Origin: Rhizobium sp. Leaf371 | GTDB lineage: Bacteria; Pseudomonadota; Alphaproteobacteria; Rhizobiales; Rhizobiaceae | Direction of reading: 5' to 3' | DNA length: 64,000 bases | Assembly: GCF_001424045.1 (NCBI RefSeq) | Contig: NZ_LMQB01000024.1 | Coordinates: 248,001 to 312,000 of the forward strand | Shown: one piece after another, positions 45,988 to 53,677 of the stretch | Position numbering within the stretch: position 1 is the first letter of the stretch | How the letters are laid out: every line of letters starts with the position of its first letter | Translations under genes and position numbers: made by a program | Notes under the pieces: model-generated | The model's input: only the letters and a program-made list of their open reading frames with translations | What the model was told of the DNA's origin: nothing | Databases searched by the model: none

Positions 45988-46016
45988 GAAATAGGACAGC
46001 AAGCCTGTCCTATTTC
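45988..46016. repeat. Perfect 12-bp hairpin upstream of gltB
   Basis: GAAATAGGACAG-CAAGC-CTGTCCTATTTC. It lies in the 587-nt divergent region between gltB and the aldolase gene, about 290 nt from gltB and 270 nt from the aldolase start. No T-run adjoins it. The rest of the divergent region shows nothing recognisable. Confidence 0.6.
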
Positions 46017-46286
46017 ACAGGCTCTATGCCAGAAAGCTCCGGTCACTGCAAGAGATCGCCTTCAAATAATCGGCGTCATCGATCCAAAAATGTCGGACAT
46101 CGCGAGATTGACGAAAGAATGTTGCGCGACCGGCGTGCAGACTTTCCTTTGGTTTCAAACTGGTCTGCCATTGTCCTGATCGGGACGGCCGGGATTGATT
46201 GCCGGCTCCGGCGGATTATGGTCTCGCGAGGGTTCGGCGCATGCGCCTTTGGACCCGCCCTTTTCTCTCGACCATCGGAAGCTTGC

Positions 46287-47342
46287 ATGATCTTCTCCTC
46301 CGACAACTGGGCCGGCGCCCATCCCCTCATCGCGGAAAGCCTGGTCAAGGCGGCTCCGGGCTTTGCCCCCGCCTATGGCACGAGCCCGCTCGACCGAAGG
46401 GTCGAGGCGATGCTGGCCGAGGTGTTCGAGCGGGAGGTCGCCGTTTTCTTCGTCGGAACAGGCACGGCGGCAAATTCGCTCGCCTTTGCCAGCGTCACGC
46501 GGCCCGGCGGGCACGTGTTCTGCCACCGCGAGGCGCATGTGAATTCGGACGAATGCGGTGCACCGGAGTTCTTCTCGCTCGGCGCACGCATGGCGCCGGT
46601 CGATGGCGCCTTCGGCAAGATGGACCCGGAGCGGCTCGAAGCGGAGATCAAGCGGTTTCCCCCGGGCTTCGTCCATGCCGGACAGCCGATGGCCGTGACG
46701 CTGACGCAGGCGACCGAAGCCGGCACGGTCTACACGCTGGATGAGATTTCCGCGATTTCCGAGATCGCGCAGCGCTACAGCCTGCCGCTGCACATGGACG
46801 GCGCGCGCTTTGCCAATGCGCTGGTCGCGCTCGATGCGACGCCGGCCGAAATGACGTGGAAACGTGGCGTCGACATTCTCTCCTTCGGCGGCACCAAGAA
46901 CGGTTGCTGGTGTGCGGAGGCGCTGATCCTGTTCGACCCCTCGAAGACCGGCGATATGCCGTATCTGCGCAAGCGCTCGGCCCAGCTCTTTTCCAAGACC
47001 CGCTTCGTTTCCGCCCAGCTCGAGGCCTATCTCGACAAGGATCTCTGGCTCGACCTCGCGCGGCACGCAAACGCCATGGCCAAGCGCATGGCCGACGGCA
47101 TCGCCGACAGCAACAGCGCCCGCCTCGCCTGGCCGTCGAATGCCAACGAGCTGTTCGTGATTCTGAAAACGTCGAATGCCGAGGCGCTGAAGGAGAAGGG
47201 CGCGCTGTTCTATCCCTGGCCCGTGCCGCACGCGCTGGCGGGCACGCTCGCCGCCGACGAGGGGCTCTATCGCCTGGTCACCAGTTTCGCCACGGAGCCG
47301 GGCGATGTCGACGCCTTCCTCGAAGGCTGCCGCAGCGCCTGA
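46287..47342 (+). CDS. ltaE: Low-specificity L-threonine aldolase
   Basis: A 351-residue PLP enzyme splitting threonine and allo-threonine into glycine and acetaldehyde. Fold-type I features are visible: FFVGTGTAANSLAFASV, HREAHVNSDECGAPEFF, SLPLHMDGARFANALVAL (Asp of the PLP ring nitrogen) and ILSFGGTKNGCWCAEALI with the Schiff-base lysine. ATG 46287 with GGAAG upstream gives the standard MIFSSDNWAGAHP N-terminus; the open frame upstream (to 45825) is not coding. It is convergent with the hsp20 gene. Confidence 0.92.
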   Translation: MIFSSDNWAGAHPLIAESLVKAAPGFAPAYGTSPLDRRVEAMLAEVFEREVAVFFVGTGTAANSLAFASVTRPGGHVFCHREAHVNSDECGAPEFFSLGARMAPVDGAFGKMDPERLEAEIKRFPPGFVHAGQPMAVTLTQATEAGTVYTLDEISAISEIAQRYSLPLHMDGARFANALVALDATPAEMTWKRGVDILSFGGTKNGCWCAEALILFDPSKTGDMPYLRKRSAQLFSKTRFVSAQLEAYLDKDLWLDLARHANAMAKRMADGIADSNSARLAWPSNANELFVILKTSNAEALKEKGALFYPWPVPHALAGTLAADEGLYRLVTSFATEPGDVDAFLEGCRSA

Positions 47343-47366
47343 GACATCGAGACCCGGCAATGAAAA

Positions 47367-47390
47367 ACGGCGCCCCTCGCGGGACGCCGT
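47367..47390 (-). terminator. Terminator of the hsp20 gene (shared with ltaE)
   Basis: ACGGCGCCCC-TCGC-GGGACGCCGT; on the reverse strand it is followed by GTTTTTC, fitting the hsp20 transcript. It lies 25 nt after the ltaE stop and may serve both. Confidence 0.75.
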
Positions 47391-47419
47391 CTCTTCCACT
47401 CAGAGTGATGGGCCGTCGA

Positions 47420-47896
47420 TCAGTTGACGCTGGCTTCGACCTGATTGGCTTCGATCTGCTTCGGTCCGCTCTGGGCGGCCGAGATCTCGATGCGGCGCGG
47501 CTTGGCAGCTTCCGGGATCTCGCGCAGGAGATCGATGTGCAGCAGGCCGTTCTTCAGGGAAGCGGAGCGGATTTCCACATATTCGGCCAGCTGGAAGCGG
47601 CGCTCGAAGGCGCGCTTGGCAATGCCGCGATACAGGAACTGGTTTTCGGCCGTTTCTTCCTCGCTCTTTTCGCCCTTGACCGTCAGCGTATGTTCCTTGG
47701 CTTCGATCGAAAGCTCGCTTTCATCGAAACCCGCAACCGCCATGGTGATCCGGTAGGTGTTTTCGCCGGTCCGCTCGATATTGTAGGGCGGATAGCTCTG
47801 CGACTGGTCGGGCTGGCCGAGACTGTCGAGCATGGTGAACAGCCGGTCGAAGCCGACGGTGGAGCGGTAGAGGGGAGAAAAATCAACGTGACGCAT
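47420..47896 (-). CDS. Small heat-shock protein, Hsp20/IbpA family
   Basis: A 158-residue alpha-crystallin chaperone. It opens MRHVDFSPLYRSTVGFDRLF as in IbpA-type proteins; the alpha-crystallin domain spans about residues 35-130 (YNIERTGENTYRITMAVAGF, KEHTLTVKGEKSEEE, KRAFERRFQLAEYVEI, KNGLLHIDL) and the C-terminus carries the IxI-like RRIEI. It binds unfolding proteins in the cytoplasm during heat stress. Expression is likely set at two levels: an RpoH promoter at 48030-48002 and a ROSE-like thermometer in the 5' leader that masks the ribosome site. Confidence 0.94.
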   Translation of the reverse strand: MRHVDFSPLYRSTVGFDRLFTMLDSLGQPDQSQSYPPYNIERTGENTYRITMAVAGFDESELSIEAKEHTLTVKGEKSEEETAENQFLYRGIAKRAFERRFQLAEYVEIRSASLKNGLLHIDLLREIPEAAKPRRIEISAAQSGPKQIEANQVEASVN

Positions 47897-47995
47897 GGTG
47901 TCCTCACTAAACGAGCAACGAGTTGCGATATCTGGCCCGTCATCCCGTAAGCGGCGATGGCAAGACCGGTGGCCGGGCCCTCTTCGGCGCCCGTA
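47897..47995 (-). promoter_or_regulatory. ROSE-like RNA thermometer in the hsp20 leader
   Basis: The roughly 100-nt leader ends in a hairpin (47919-47900 on the reverse strand) in which TTGCTC faces the Shine-Dalgarno GAGGA. The pairing leaves one G opposite a G and an extra U, the hallmark of ROSE thermometers (TTGCT against the ribosome site). An outer stem GGCCCG/CGGGCC closes an upstream hairpin. The leader length matches the known rhizobial ROSE elements. Temperature response is family knowledge, not shown here. Confidence 0.7.
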
Positions 47996-48001
47996 ACCCT
48001 G

Positions 48002-48030
48002 AGATGGGAACGGCCTTTTCGGCCGTCAAG
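48002..48030 (-). promoter_or_regulatory. RpoH (sigma-32) promoter of hsp20
   Basis: On the reverse strand CTTGAC (48030-48025), 16 nt, CCCATCT (48008-48002). This agrees with the alphaproteobacterial sigma-32 consensus (CTTGAA, CCCATNT) and starts transcription about 100 nt before the hsp20 ATG. Confidence 0.75.
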
Positions 48031-48287
48031 AGGTGTCTGAACGACAAAATCATCGGCATCGGCACATTTTTTCGCATCGCCTCGCCTGCTGGCAAACCCT
48101 TGATTTTATGCATTGGGATGACCAAGGGCGACAGTCTCGCGTGACATAAACGGGGGATGAACGGCCGGTTCCGTTTCGGTTCACCTGCGCTCGGCTAGAA
48201 CCGCATACATCGGAACAGGAGCAAGACACGCAGCCGGATCGTCCCTGAAAGGTTGCAGTCCCCGTTGCGCTTCTGTTTCGCCCTTCC

Positions 48288-48329
48288 GGGCCGGACGCGG
48301 CTCCCCGCCGCTCCGGCCCCTTTTTCTTT
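48288..48329 (+). terminator. Strong rho-independent terminator without an annotated gene upstream
   Basis: GGGCCGGA-C-GCGGC and GCCGC-TCCGGCCC form a 13-bp stem around TCCCC, followed by CTTTTTCTTTT on the plus strand. The gene to the left (hsp20) points the other way, so it is orphaned and may end a small RNA starting somewhere after about 48,120. The surrounding gap (48,031-48,486) has no supportable CDS but contains two 11-nt copies of GTTCACCTGCG and two copies of CGACAGTCT-N4-TGAC. Confidence 0.7.
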
Positions 48330-48486
48330 TGGAACATCGGGCAAGACCAGACCGCCCAGATGGCCTCGCTCTTTGACCGGCGGTCGTCCCTGGAATATTT
48401 CTGACGTCCCGGACGCGACCGCTCGCCGCATCGTCCATCGTTCACCTGCGTGAAAGGACGACAGTCTAGGATGACGTTGCCGCCGC

Positions 48487-49626
48487 ATGCCGAGACCGCC
48501 GATCGGACCCCTGATGCAGAAAACCTCCGCGACGCAACGACCTGACCCCGCCACGCCGACCGGTGCCGTCGCCGCGACCGCAACGCGACCGGCCGACGGT
48601 CCGCGTGCCGACGATACGACGCAGTTGACGCCGCGGCTGTTTCCGACGCCAGACAATCCGATACCGCCCGCCGCCGCAGATCCGCGACGCCATACCGTCG
48701 GCTTCTTCACCGGCACCGGCGGGCGGCGCCTGCGCTATGCCGTGTTCCGCAGCGGCGACACCGCCGCCAAGGGCACGGTCGTCCTCCTTCACGGGCGCAA
48801 CGAATCGATCGAGAAATATTTCGAGATGATCGGCGACCTCCTGGCCCGCGGCCTCTGGGTTGCGACCTTCGACTGGCGTGGGCAGGCCGGATCGGAGCGT
48901 CTGCTGAAGCAATTGCGCCGCGGCCATGTGCGCCGCTTCTCCGACTATGAGCAGGATCTGTCGATCTTTCTCGAAAAGATCGTGCTGCCGGATACGCGCC
49001 TGCCGTTTTTCCTGATCGCCCATTCCATGGGAGCCCTCGTGGCGCTGGCCCAGGCACCGCGGCTGGCAACGCGCATCGACCGCATGGTGCTGAATGCGCC
49101 CTTCGTGGCGCTCGGCAACCAGCGCATGAGCCATGGCAAGATCGGCCTGCTCTCGGCCGTGGTCAGCCTCTTCGGCCTCGGCGCTCTGGCCTTGTCGAAG
49201 GAGCAGCCCATGCTCTTCCCGCAGAATCTCGTTTCCACGGACCCCGTGCGCTACGCCCGCAACGCCGCGATCGCGCAGGCCCATCCGGAACTGGCGCTGG
49301 GAGCCCCCAGCGCACGCTGGCTGCACGAAACCTTTCGCGCCATCCGCCGCGTCACGCGCCGCGAGCACCTGACGCGCATCACCGTGCCGACGCTGCTGCT
49401 CGCCCCGACCCGCGACCGGCTGGTGCCCTATGCGGCCATCGAGTCCCTGGCCCGCAACTTTCGCGCCGCCACCCTCATCCCCATCGACGGCGCCCGGCAT
49501 GAGGTTTTCCAGGAGGACGACCGCTACCGCGCACAGGCCATGGCCGCCATCGATGCCTTCATCCCCGGCAGCACCGGCCCGGACGTCACGGAAAGCCTGA
49601 GCGGCGACGATATGCTGGTGCTCTGA
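48487..49626 (+). CDS. Alpha/beta hydrolase, lysophospholipase (PldB) family
   Basis: A 379-residue hydrolase. Oxyanion region GTVVLLHGRNESIEKYFEMI, nucleophile elbow FFLIAHSMGALVALA (Ser in HSMG), acid near LLLAPTRDRLVP and catalytic His in IDGARHEVFQEDD. These match serine-aquaporin-type monoacylglycerol/lysophospholipases. The N-terminal 65 residues are low-complexity and may be partly untranslated: ATG 48514 (MQKTSATQR) is an alternative start and neither has a clear ribosome site. The short spacing (14 nt) to the convergent hisN-like gene leaves little room for a terminator. Confidence 0.85.
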   Translation: MPRPPIGPLMQKTSATQRPDPATPTGAVAATATRPADGPRADDTTQLTPRLFPTPDNPIPPAAADPRRHTVGFFTGTGGRRLRYAVFRSGDTAAKGTVVLLHGRNESIEKYFEMIGDLLARGLWVATFDWRGQAGSERLLKQLRRGHVRRFSDYEQDLSIFLEKIVLPDTRLPFFLIAHSMGALVALAQAPRLATRIDRMVLNAPFVALGNQRMSHGKIGLLSAVVSLFGLGALALSKEQPMLFPQNLVSTDPVRYARNAAIAQAHPELALGAPSARWLHETFRAIRRVTRREHLTRITVPTLLLAPTRDRLVPYAAIESLARNFRAATLIPIDGARHEVFQEDDRYRAQAMAAIDAFIPGSTGPDVTESLSGDDMLVL

Positions 49627-49640
49627 ACGCCGAAAGCGCG

Positions 49641-50414
49641 TCAGCCCCGCAGGATGGCCAGAGCCTCGGCATGAAGCGCCGCACTGCCCGCCGCGATCAC
49701 CTCGCCGCCCATTTCCGCCCGGCCCCCGTTCCAGTCGGTCACGATGCCGCCCGCCTGCTCGATCAGCGGAATGAGGCCCCCGACGTCATAGGGCTTCAGA
49801 CCGGCTTCGATGACGAGGTCGATATGCCCGGCCGCCAGCAGCGCGAAGGCGTAGCAATCGCAGCCGTAGCGGGCGAGCCGCACTTTATCCTGCACCGCTT
49901 CGAATTTCGTCTTGATGTCGCCGTGGTAGAGATAGGGCGACGTCGTGAACATCGTCGCCTCGGACAGCGCCCCGCAGTCGCGCGTGGAAAGCGTCCGCGC
50001 ACCCTCGGGCCCCCGATAATGCGTGACGCCATCGGCCGCAAAGAAGCGCTCGCCGGTGAACGGCTGGTCCATCAGACCCATCACGGCGCGGCCCTTGTGG
50101 TAGAGGCCGATCAGCGTGCCCCAGACCGGCAGGCCGGAAATGAAGGCGCGCGTGCCGTCGATCGGATCGATGACCCAGACGTAATCGCGGTCGGCACCCA
50201 CCGTGCCATATTCCTCGCCGAGGATACCGTGATCGGGAAACGTCTCCTCGATCAGCGCACGGATGGCCCGCTCCGCCGCTTGGTCGCCCTCCGTCACCGG
50301 ATCGAAACCGGTCTCGAGTTTGTTGGCAACGCCGACACCCGTGCGAAACCGCGGCAGGGTCTCGGCCTTGGCTGCATCAGCCAGGCGATTGAAGAACAAA
50401 CGGTCCGGCAGCAT
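49641..50414 (-). CDS. hisN: Inositol-monophosphatase-family phosphatase (HisN-like)
   Basis: A 257-residue Mg-dependent phosphatase. Metal-site motifs: GILGEEYGTVGADRDYVWVI, then DPIDGTRAFISGLPVWG, and the C-terminal YDVGGLIPLIEQAGG. The sequence resembles the histidinol-phosphatase branch of the IMPase superfamily (final but one step of histidine synthesis), though inositol-1-phosphatase activity cannot be excluded. ATG 50414 has GGAGAG 6 nt upstream. A suhB/MmgR-type sRNA lies about 280 nt upstream on the other strand, the arrangement that gave that RNA family its name. Confidence 0.85.
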   Translation of the reverse strand: MLPDRLFFNRLADAAKAETLPRFRTGVGVANKLETGFDPVTEGDQAAERAIRALIEETFPDHGILGEEYGTVGADRDYVWVIDPIDGTRAFISGLPVWGTLIGLYHKGRAVMGLMDQPFTGERFFAADGVTHYRGPEGARTLSTRDCGALSEATMFTTSPYLYHGDIKTKFEAVQDKVRLARYGCDCYAFALLAAGHIDLVIEAGLKPYDVGGLIPLIEQAGGIVTDWNGGRAEMGGEVIAAGSAALHAEALAILRG

Positions 50415-50690
50415 TGCACTCTCCTGGAAGCGACCCGCACGGGGGCCGACATGACGTTGCGCATGCTTAGACGAATTTATTTTCAAAAGAAAATGCAGAA
50501 CAAGTTTTCAGCAGTTTCGCCATGCGCCGCACACGCCATATGCAGACGGCGATGCTTCACCCGATTTTTCGCACGATTATTGGGCAATTTCAAAAATTAT
50601 CAAACAAATGCCGACTGTTAGCATGTCATCGATTCGTCATGGGCTCGGATGTGGCCTTGACAATGGTGCGTCGCAATATCAAACTCTTCT

Positions 50691-50770
50691 GACAGTCATT
50701 CGTGGCTGTAAATACCCTCCTTGGGTGTTTCCTCCCTAGACTTAACCGCGCCAAGAGCGCGGTTTTTTTT
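50691..50770 (+). ncRNA. suhB/MmgR-type (alpha-r8) small RNA
   Basis: The segment contains a hairpin AAATACCC-TCCTT-GGGTGTTT (about 50709-50729), an unpaired linker TCCTCCCTAGAC and a perfect terminator CCGCGC-CAAGA-GCGCGG with eight T (50746-50770). The hairpin/linker wording matches my memory of the MmgR/suhB RNA of rhizobia. TTGACA at 50657-50662 is a candidate -35, with a weak -10 near 50,675. The 5' end is estimated. MmgR is known in Sinorhizobium as an Hfq-linked, growth-phase and nitrogen-related riboregulator. Confidence 0.75.
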
Positions 50771-50827
50771 GGCCGCTTGCCATCGCGGATCAAGGGATCG
50801 GCAGGTCGGGCGTCGCTCAGGAAACGT

Positions 50828-51712
50828 CTATTCCGCGGCGAGCGGCAGGCTTTCGGTCGAGCCCTCGACGTGGGCTGCGAACTCCGCGAAGAACGTGCCG
50901 AGCAGGTGCGCCAGCCAATCGAATTCCGGCTTCTTCACCAGCGTCGTCTCGTCCACGTAGAGCGCACGATTGATCTCAATCTGCAGGGCATGCAGGCCCC
51001 GGGTCGGGCGGCCATAATGTTCGGTGATGAAGCCGCCGGCATAGGGCTTGTTGCGCGTCACCGTAAAGCCGAGATCTTCGAGCAGCGTCACCGCCATCCG
51101 GGAAAGATCGGCCGAGGCACTGGTGCCGTAGCGATCGCCGATGATGATATCCGGCCGCACGCCGCTGCCGGCCACCCGAACGTTGCCGGGCATGGAATGG
51201 CAATCGATCAGGATCGCCCGCCCGAACAGCACATGCGTGCGCGCGATCAGTCGCCGGAGCGTCGCATGATAGGGCTTGTAGATCGTTTCGACCCGTTCCA
51301 GCGCATGCTCGACCGGCATGCGGGTGCGGTAGATCTCCATATTCTCGGCCACTAGGCGCGGGATGGTGCCCAGCCCGCCGGCAACCCGCATGGAACTGAT
51401 ATTGGCATGCGGCGGCAGCGCGCCGTCGAACATGCGCGGATCGAGCTCATAGGGTTCGCGATTGACGTCGAGAAAGGCCCGCGGGAAATGCGCCACCAGC
51501 ATCGGTGCGCCAAGCCCGACCGCACGGCCGAAAAGCTCGTCCACATAATGATCCTCGGAGCGGCGGATGGCGCGCGCATCGAGCCGCGACTGCGCGAGAA
51601 ACGCGTCGCTATAGAGCCTGCCGCTGTGCGGGGAGTTGAAAACAAAGGGGATTTTCTGATGGTCCGGCTCGCGAACGCAAAACAGATCGTGCTCCCGAAC
51701 CGTCTCCTCCAT
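50828..51712 (-). CDS. N-formylglutamate amidohydrolase family protein
   Basis: A 294-residue zinc-dependent amidohydrolase-like protein. Motifs: PFVFNSPHSGRLYSDAF (zinc His), PMLVAHFPRAFLDVNREPYE, ILIDCHSMPGNVRVAGSG and LHALQIEINRALYVDE. The family includes HutG of histidine breakdown, but there are no hut genes around, so the substrate is open. ATG 51712 is preferred because AAAAGGA is 5 nt upstream; ATG 51730 would place that ribosome site inside the gene. The gene is divergent from cpdR, an arrangement conserved in rhizobia. Neighbouring DNA between the hisN-like gene and its stop (50,415-50,827) holds only the sRNA. Confidence 0.85.
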   Translation of the reverse strand: MEETVREHDLFCVREPDHQKIPFVFNSPHSGRLYSDAFLAQSRLDARAIRRSEDHYVDELFGRAVGLGAPMLVAHFPRAFLDVNREPYELDPRMFDGALPPHANISSMRVAGGLGTIPRLVAENMEIYRTRMPVEHALERVETIYKPYHATLRRLIARTHVLFGRAILIDCHSMPGNVRVAGSGVRPDIIIGDRYGTSASADLSRMAVTLLEDLGFTVTRNKPYAGGFITEHYGRPTRGLHALQIEINRALYVDETTLVKKPEFDWLAHLLGTFFAEFAAHVEGSTESLPLAAE

Positions 51713-51929
51713 CGCGATCCTTTTTACCATGTCATCATCTTGCCGCTTCGTTCATGTTGCCAGTTGGCCGCATCTGTGTCCATAGTCGCCCCTCACGACG
51801 GTTGCGGGCACGCGCGTCGATCGGTCTTGACGTCCGGTCTTCACGGGATATTTACCCCATTGCGGTTTCATGAGGCGACCGCACCTTCCCGTCATAGAAT
51901 AAGACCTAGACAGCAACGGCTGGAAATCC

Positions 51930-52292
51930 ATGAGTCCCAAAATTCTCCTCGCAGAAGACGACAACGACATGCGCCGTTTCCTGGTGAAGGCGCTGGAAAA
52001 AGCCGGTTACAAGGTCCTTTCCTTCGACAACGGCGCCAGTGCCTATGACCGTCTGCGGGAAGAGCCCTTTTCGCTCCTCCTCACCGACATCGTCATGCCG
52101 GAAATGGACGGGATCGAACTTGCGCGTCGCGCGACCGAACTCGATCCCGATCTCAAGGTCATGTTCATCACCGGCTTCGCCGCCGTGGCGCTGAACCCCG
52201 ACAGCAAGGCCCCGAAGGACGCCAAGGTCCTCTCCAAGCCCTTCCACCTTCGCGACCTGGTCGACGAAGTGAACAAGATGCTGGCCGCCTGA
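51930..52292 (+). CDS. cpdR: CpdR-type single-domain response regulator
   Basis: A 120-residue receiver domain with no output domain. Acidic pocket ED near residues 9-11, phospho-acceptor Asp53 in LLTDIVMPEMDG, Thr in MFITGFAAVAL, Lys in LSKPFHLRDLVDEV. The wording follows CpdR, which in its unphosphorylated form brings ClpXP to cell-cycle targets such as CtrA and PleD-like proteins, and is phosphorylated by CckA-ChpT. In Sinorhizobium the homologue is needed for symbiosis. It is followed by the tRNA-Val gene. Confidence 0.88.
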   Translation: MSPKILLAEDDNDMRRFLVKALEKAGYKVLSFDNGASAYDRLREEPFSLLLTDIVMPEMDGIELARRATELDPDLKVMFITGFAAVALNPDSKAPKDAKVLSKPFHLRDLVDEVNKMLAA

Positions 52293-52357
52293 CAAGGCGC
52301 CGGCGTCAGGCCCCGCACCGGCCCTTCCCTTTTGTCAAAAAAGCATCACGATGCCTG

Positions 52358-52386
52358 TTGACGCTCAAAAAGGTTTGTGGTCTATG
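52358..52386 (+). promoter_or_regulatory. Promoter of tRNA-Val
   Basis: TTGACG (52358-52363), 17 nt, TCTATG (52381-52386), 12 nt before the mature tRNA 5' end. Confidence 0.55.
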
Positions 52387-52398
52387 CGCGGCACGGAT

Positions 52399-52473
<75 letters not shown>

Positions 52474-52481
52474 TCCTTTTC

Positions 52482-52508
52482 AAAAGCCCTGTTTCGACAG
52501 GGCTTTTT
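52482..52508 (+). terminator. Terminator after tRNA-Val
   Basis: AAAAGCCCTGT-TTCG-ACAGGGCTTTT then T; perfect stem with a stable UUCG loop, A-run and T-run on the two sides, so it can also serve the convergent DUF1206 gene. Confidence 0.9.
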
Positions 52509-52536
52509 GCGTTTTTGGGTTTGGTCGCGAGGCGCT

Positions 52537-53367
52537 TCAGGACAGCCGGTTGACGGCGGAGGCGGCTTTGGCGACGCCGCGCTTGACGTCGCCTTGTTCC
52601 GGGGCATCGATGCGGCGATACCGGGCCTCGATGAAGCTGTAGAGACCGAACGCCACCAGACCGGCGGCCGCCAGAGCATAGAGCGCGGTGCCCGATGGCA
52701 GGTTGCGGACCCAGTCCAATGCCTCGGGCACGCTGCCGGCCTGTTCCGAATCGACCATGATCGCTGCGAACACGAAAAACCCGCCGGTGATGGACAGCAC
52801 GAGCCCGCGCGCGGCAAGGCCGAAGACGGAGATGCCGCCAAGGAGATCGCTCTTGCCAGACGGCAGCGAGAGACGCTCGCGATATTTTCCCGAAATGCCG
52901 CGCCAGGCCTGAACGGCGCCGGCCGCAAGGATGATGAGCCCGAGAGCGCCGACGAGAAACCGGCCGAACGGCTGCTGCATCAGCCAGGTCGCAGGGCTGC
53001 CTCCGCCACCCGATGCGTCTCCTGACGCGAGGACCAGCCGCGCGGCCGCCAGCGCCAACGTGGCGTTGATGACGCCGCTTGCGAGATTGCCAGCGCGCGC
53101 CAGATAGCCTTTCGGGCTGTTTTCCTGACTGTCGGCATTGAGAAGTGCCTGCGCCAGGCGCCAGAGAACATGCCCGACCAGCCCGATGGCGACGGTTGCC
53201 AAGAGAAAGCGCCCGAAAGGCTGCCCGAGCAGATTGGAAAGCGCGCCGTGCGTGCTCGCCTCCTCTCCCGAAGACGAACCGATAAGGGCGATCAGACCGA
53301 GCGTGATGTAAACGACGCCGCGGGCTGCATATCCCCACCGGGCGAGAAATTCGAACTTGTTGGTCAT
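52537..53367 (-). CDS. DUF1206 integral membrane protein
   Basis: A 276-residue membrane protein made of three repeats of a two-helix unit, the DUF1206 pattern: residues about 1-75 (FEFLARWGYAARGVVYITLG), 85-165 (LARAGNLASGVINATLALAA) and 180-265 (ISVFGLAARGLVLSITGGFF). Each repeat begins with an aromatic/Ala-Arg-Gly helix. Function unknown; homologues are often stress-induced. ATG 53367 has GAGGCG upstream; the frame runs on to 53679 without support. It faces a cupredoxin gene across a 310-nt gap. Confidence 0.85.
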   Translation of the reverse strand: MTNKFEFLARWGYAARGVVYITLGLIALIGSSSGEEASTHGALSNLLGQPFGRFLLATVAIGLVGHVLWRLAQALLNADSQENSPKGYLARAGNLASGVINATLALAAARLVLASGDASGGGGSPATWLMQQPFGRFLVGALGLIILAAGAVQAWRGISGKYRERLSLPSGKSDLLGGISVFGLAARGLVLSITGGFFVFAAIMVDSEQAGSVPEALDWVRNLPSGTALYALAAAGLVAFGLYSFIEARYRRIDAPEQGDVKRGVAKAASAVNRLS

Positions 53368-53486
53368 CGTCGCCTCGATCACGAGCCGCACGCTTGTCGG
53401 TTCAGCAGGATGCAAAACCCCCGGCCGTGCGATCAGTCTGTTCTTCGCAGGGAAGATTGACCGGCCGGGCAAATTTTCAATGACAT

Positions 53487-53552
53487 TGGAAAGTCGGGGA
53501 CCGTGGAAAGTCGGGGACGGTGCAAAGTCGGGATGATGCAAAGTCGGGAAGG
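53487..53552. repeat. Four short tandem repeats (about 17 bp)
   Basis: TGGAAAGTCGGGGACCG, TGGAAAGTCGGGGACGG, TGCAAAGTCGGGATGA and TGCAAAGTCGGGAAGG follow one another. They occupy the 310-nt divergent gap (53,368-53,677) between DUF1206 and the cupredoxin gene; nothing else is recognised there. They may be protein-binding sites or a simple repeat expansion. Confidence 0.75.
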
Positions 53553-53677
53553 CACCCGGAGCCTCGCCTCCCCCCGACGGGTGATCGACAGGCTCTGTCG
53601 GCCAGGATCGCCTCTCGCGGCCCTCCTGCGGATGTTCGTTCCCGCACGGCGCGAGGTTTGTCATAAAGGATACTTCC

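Noticed and set aside
48154-48176. GGAAC-N15-CGTT on the reverse strand upstream of hsp20
   Set aside because: The spacer is one nucleotide too short for EcfG and it lies more than 250 nt from the hsp20 start; the RpoH promoter explains the gene better.
53487-53552. The tandem repeats as a CRISPR array
   Set aside because: Units are only about 17 bp and directly abutting with no spacers; no cas genes are in the window.
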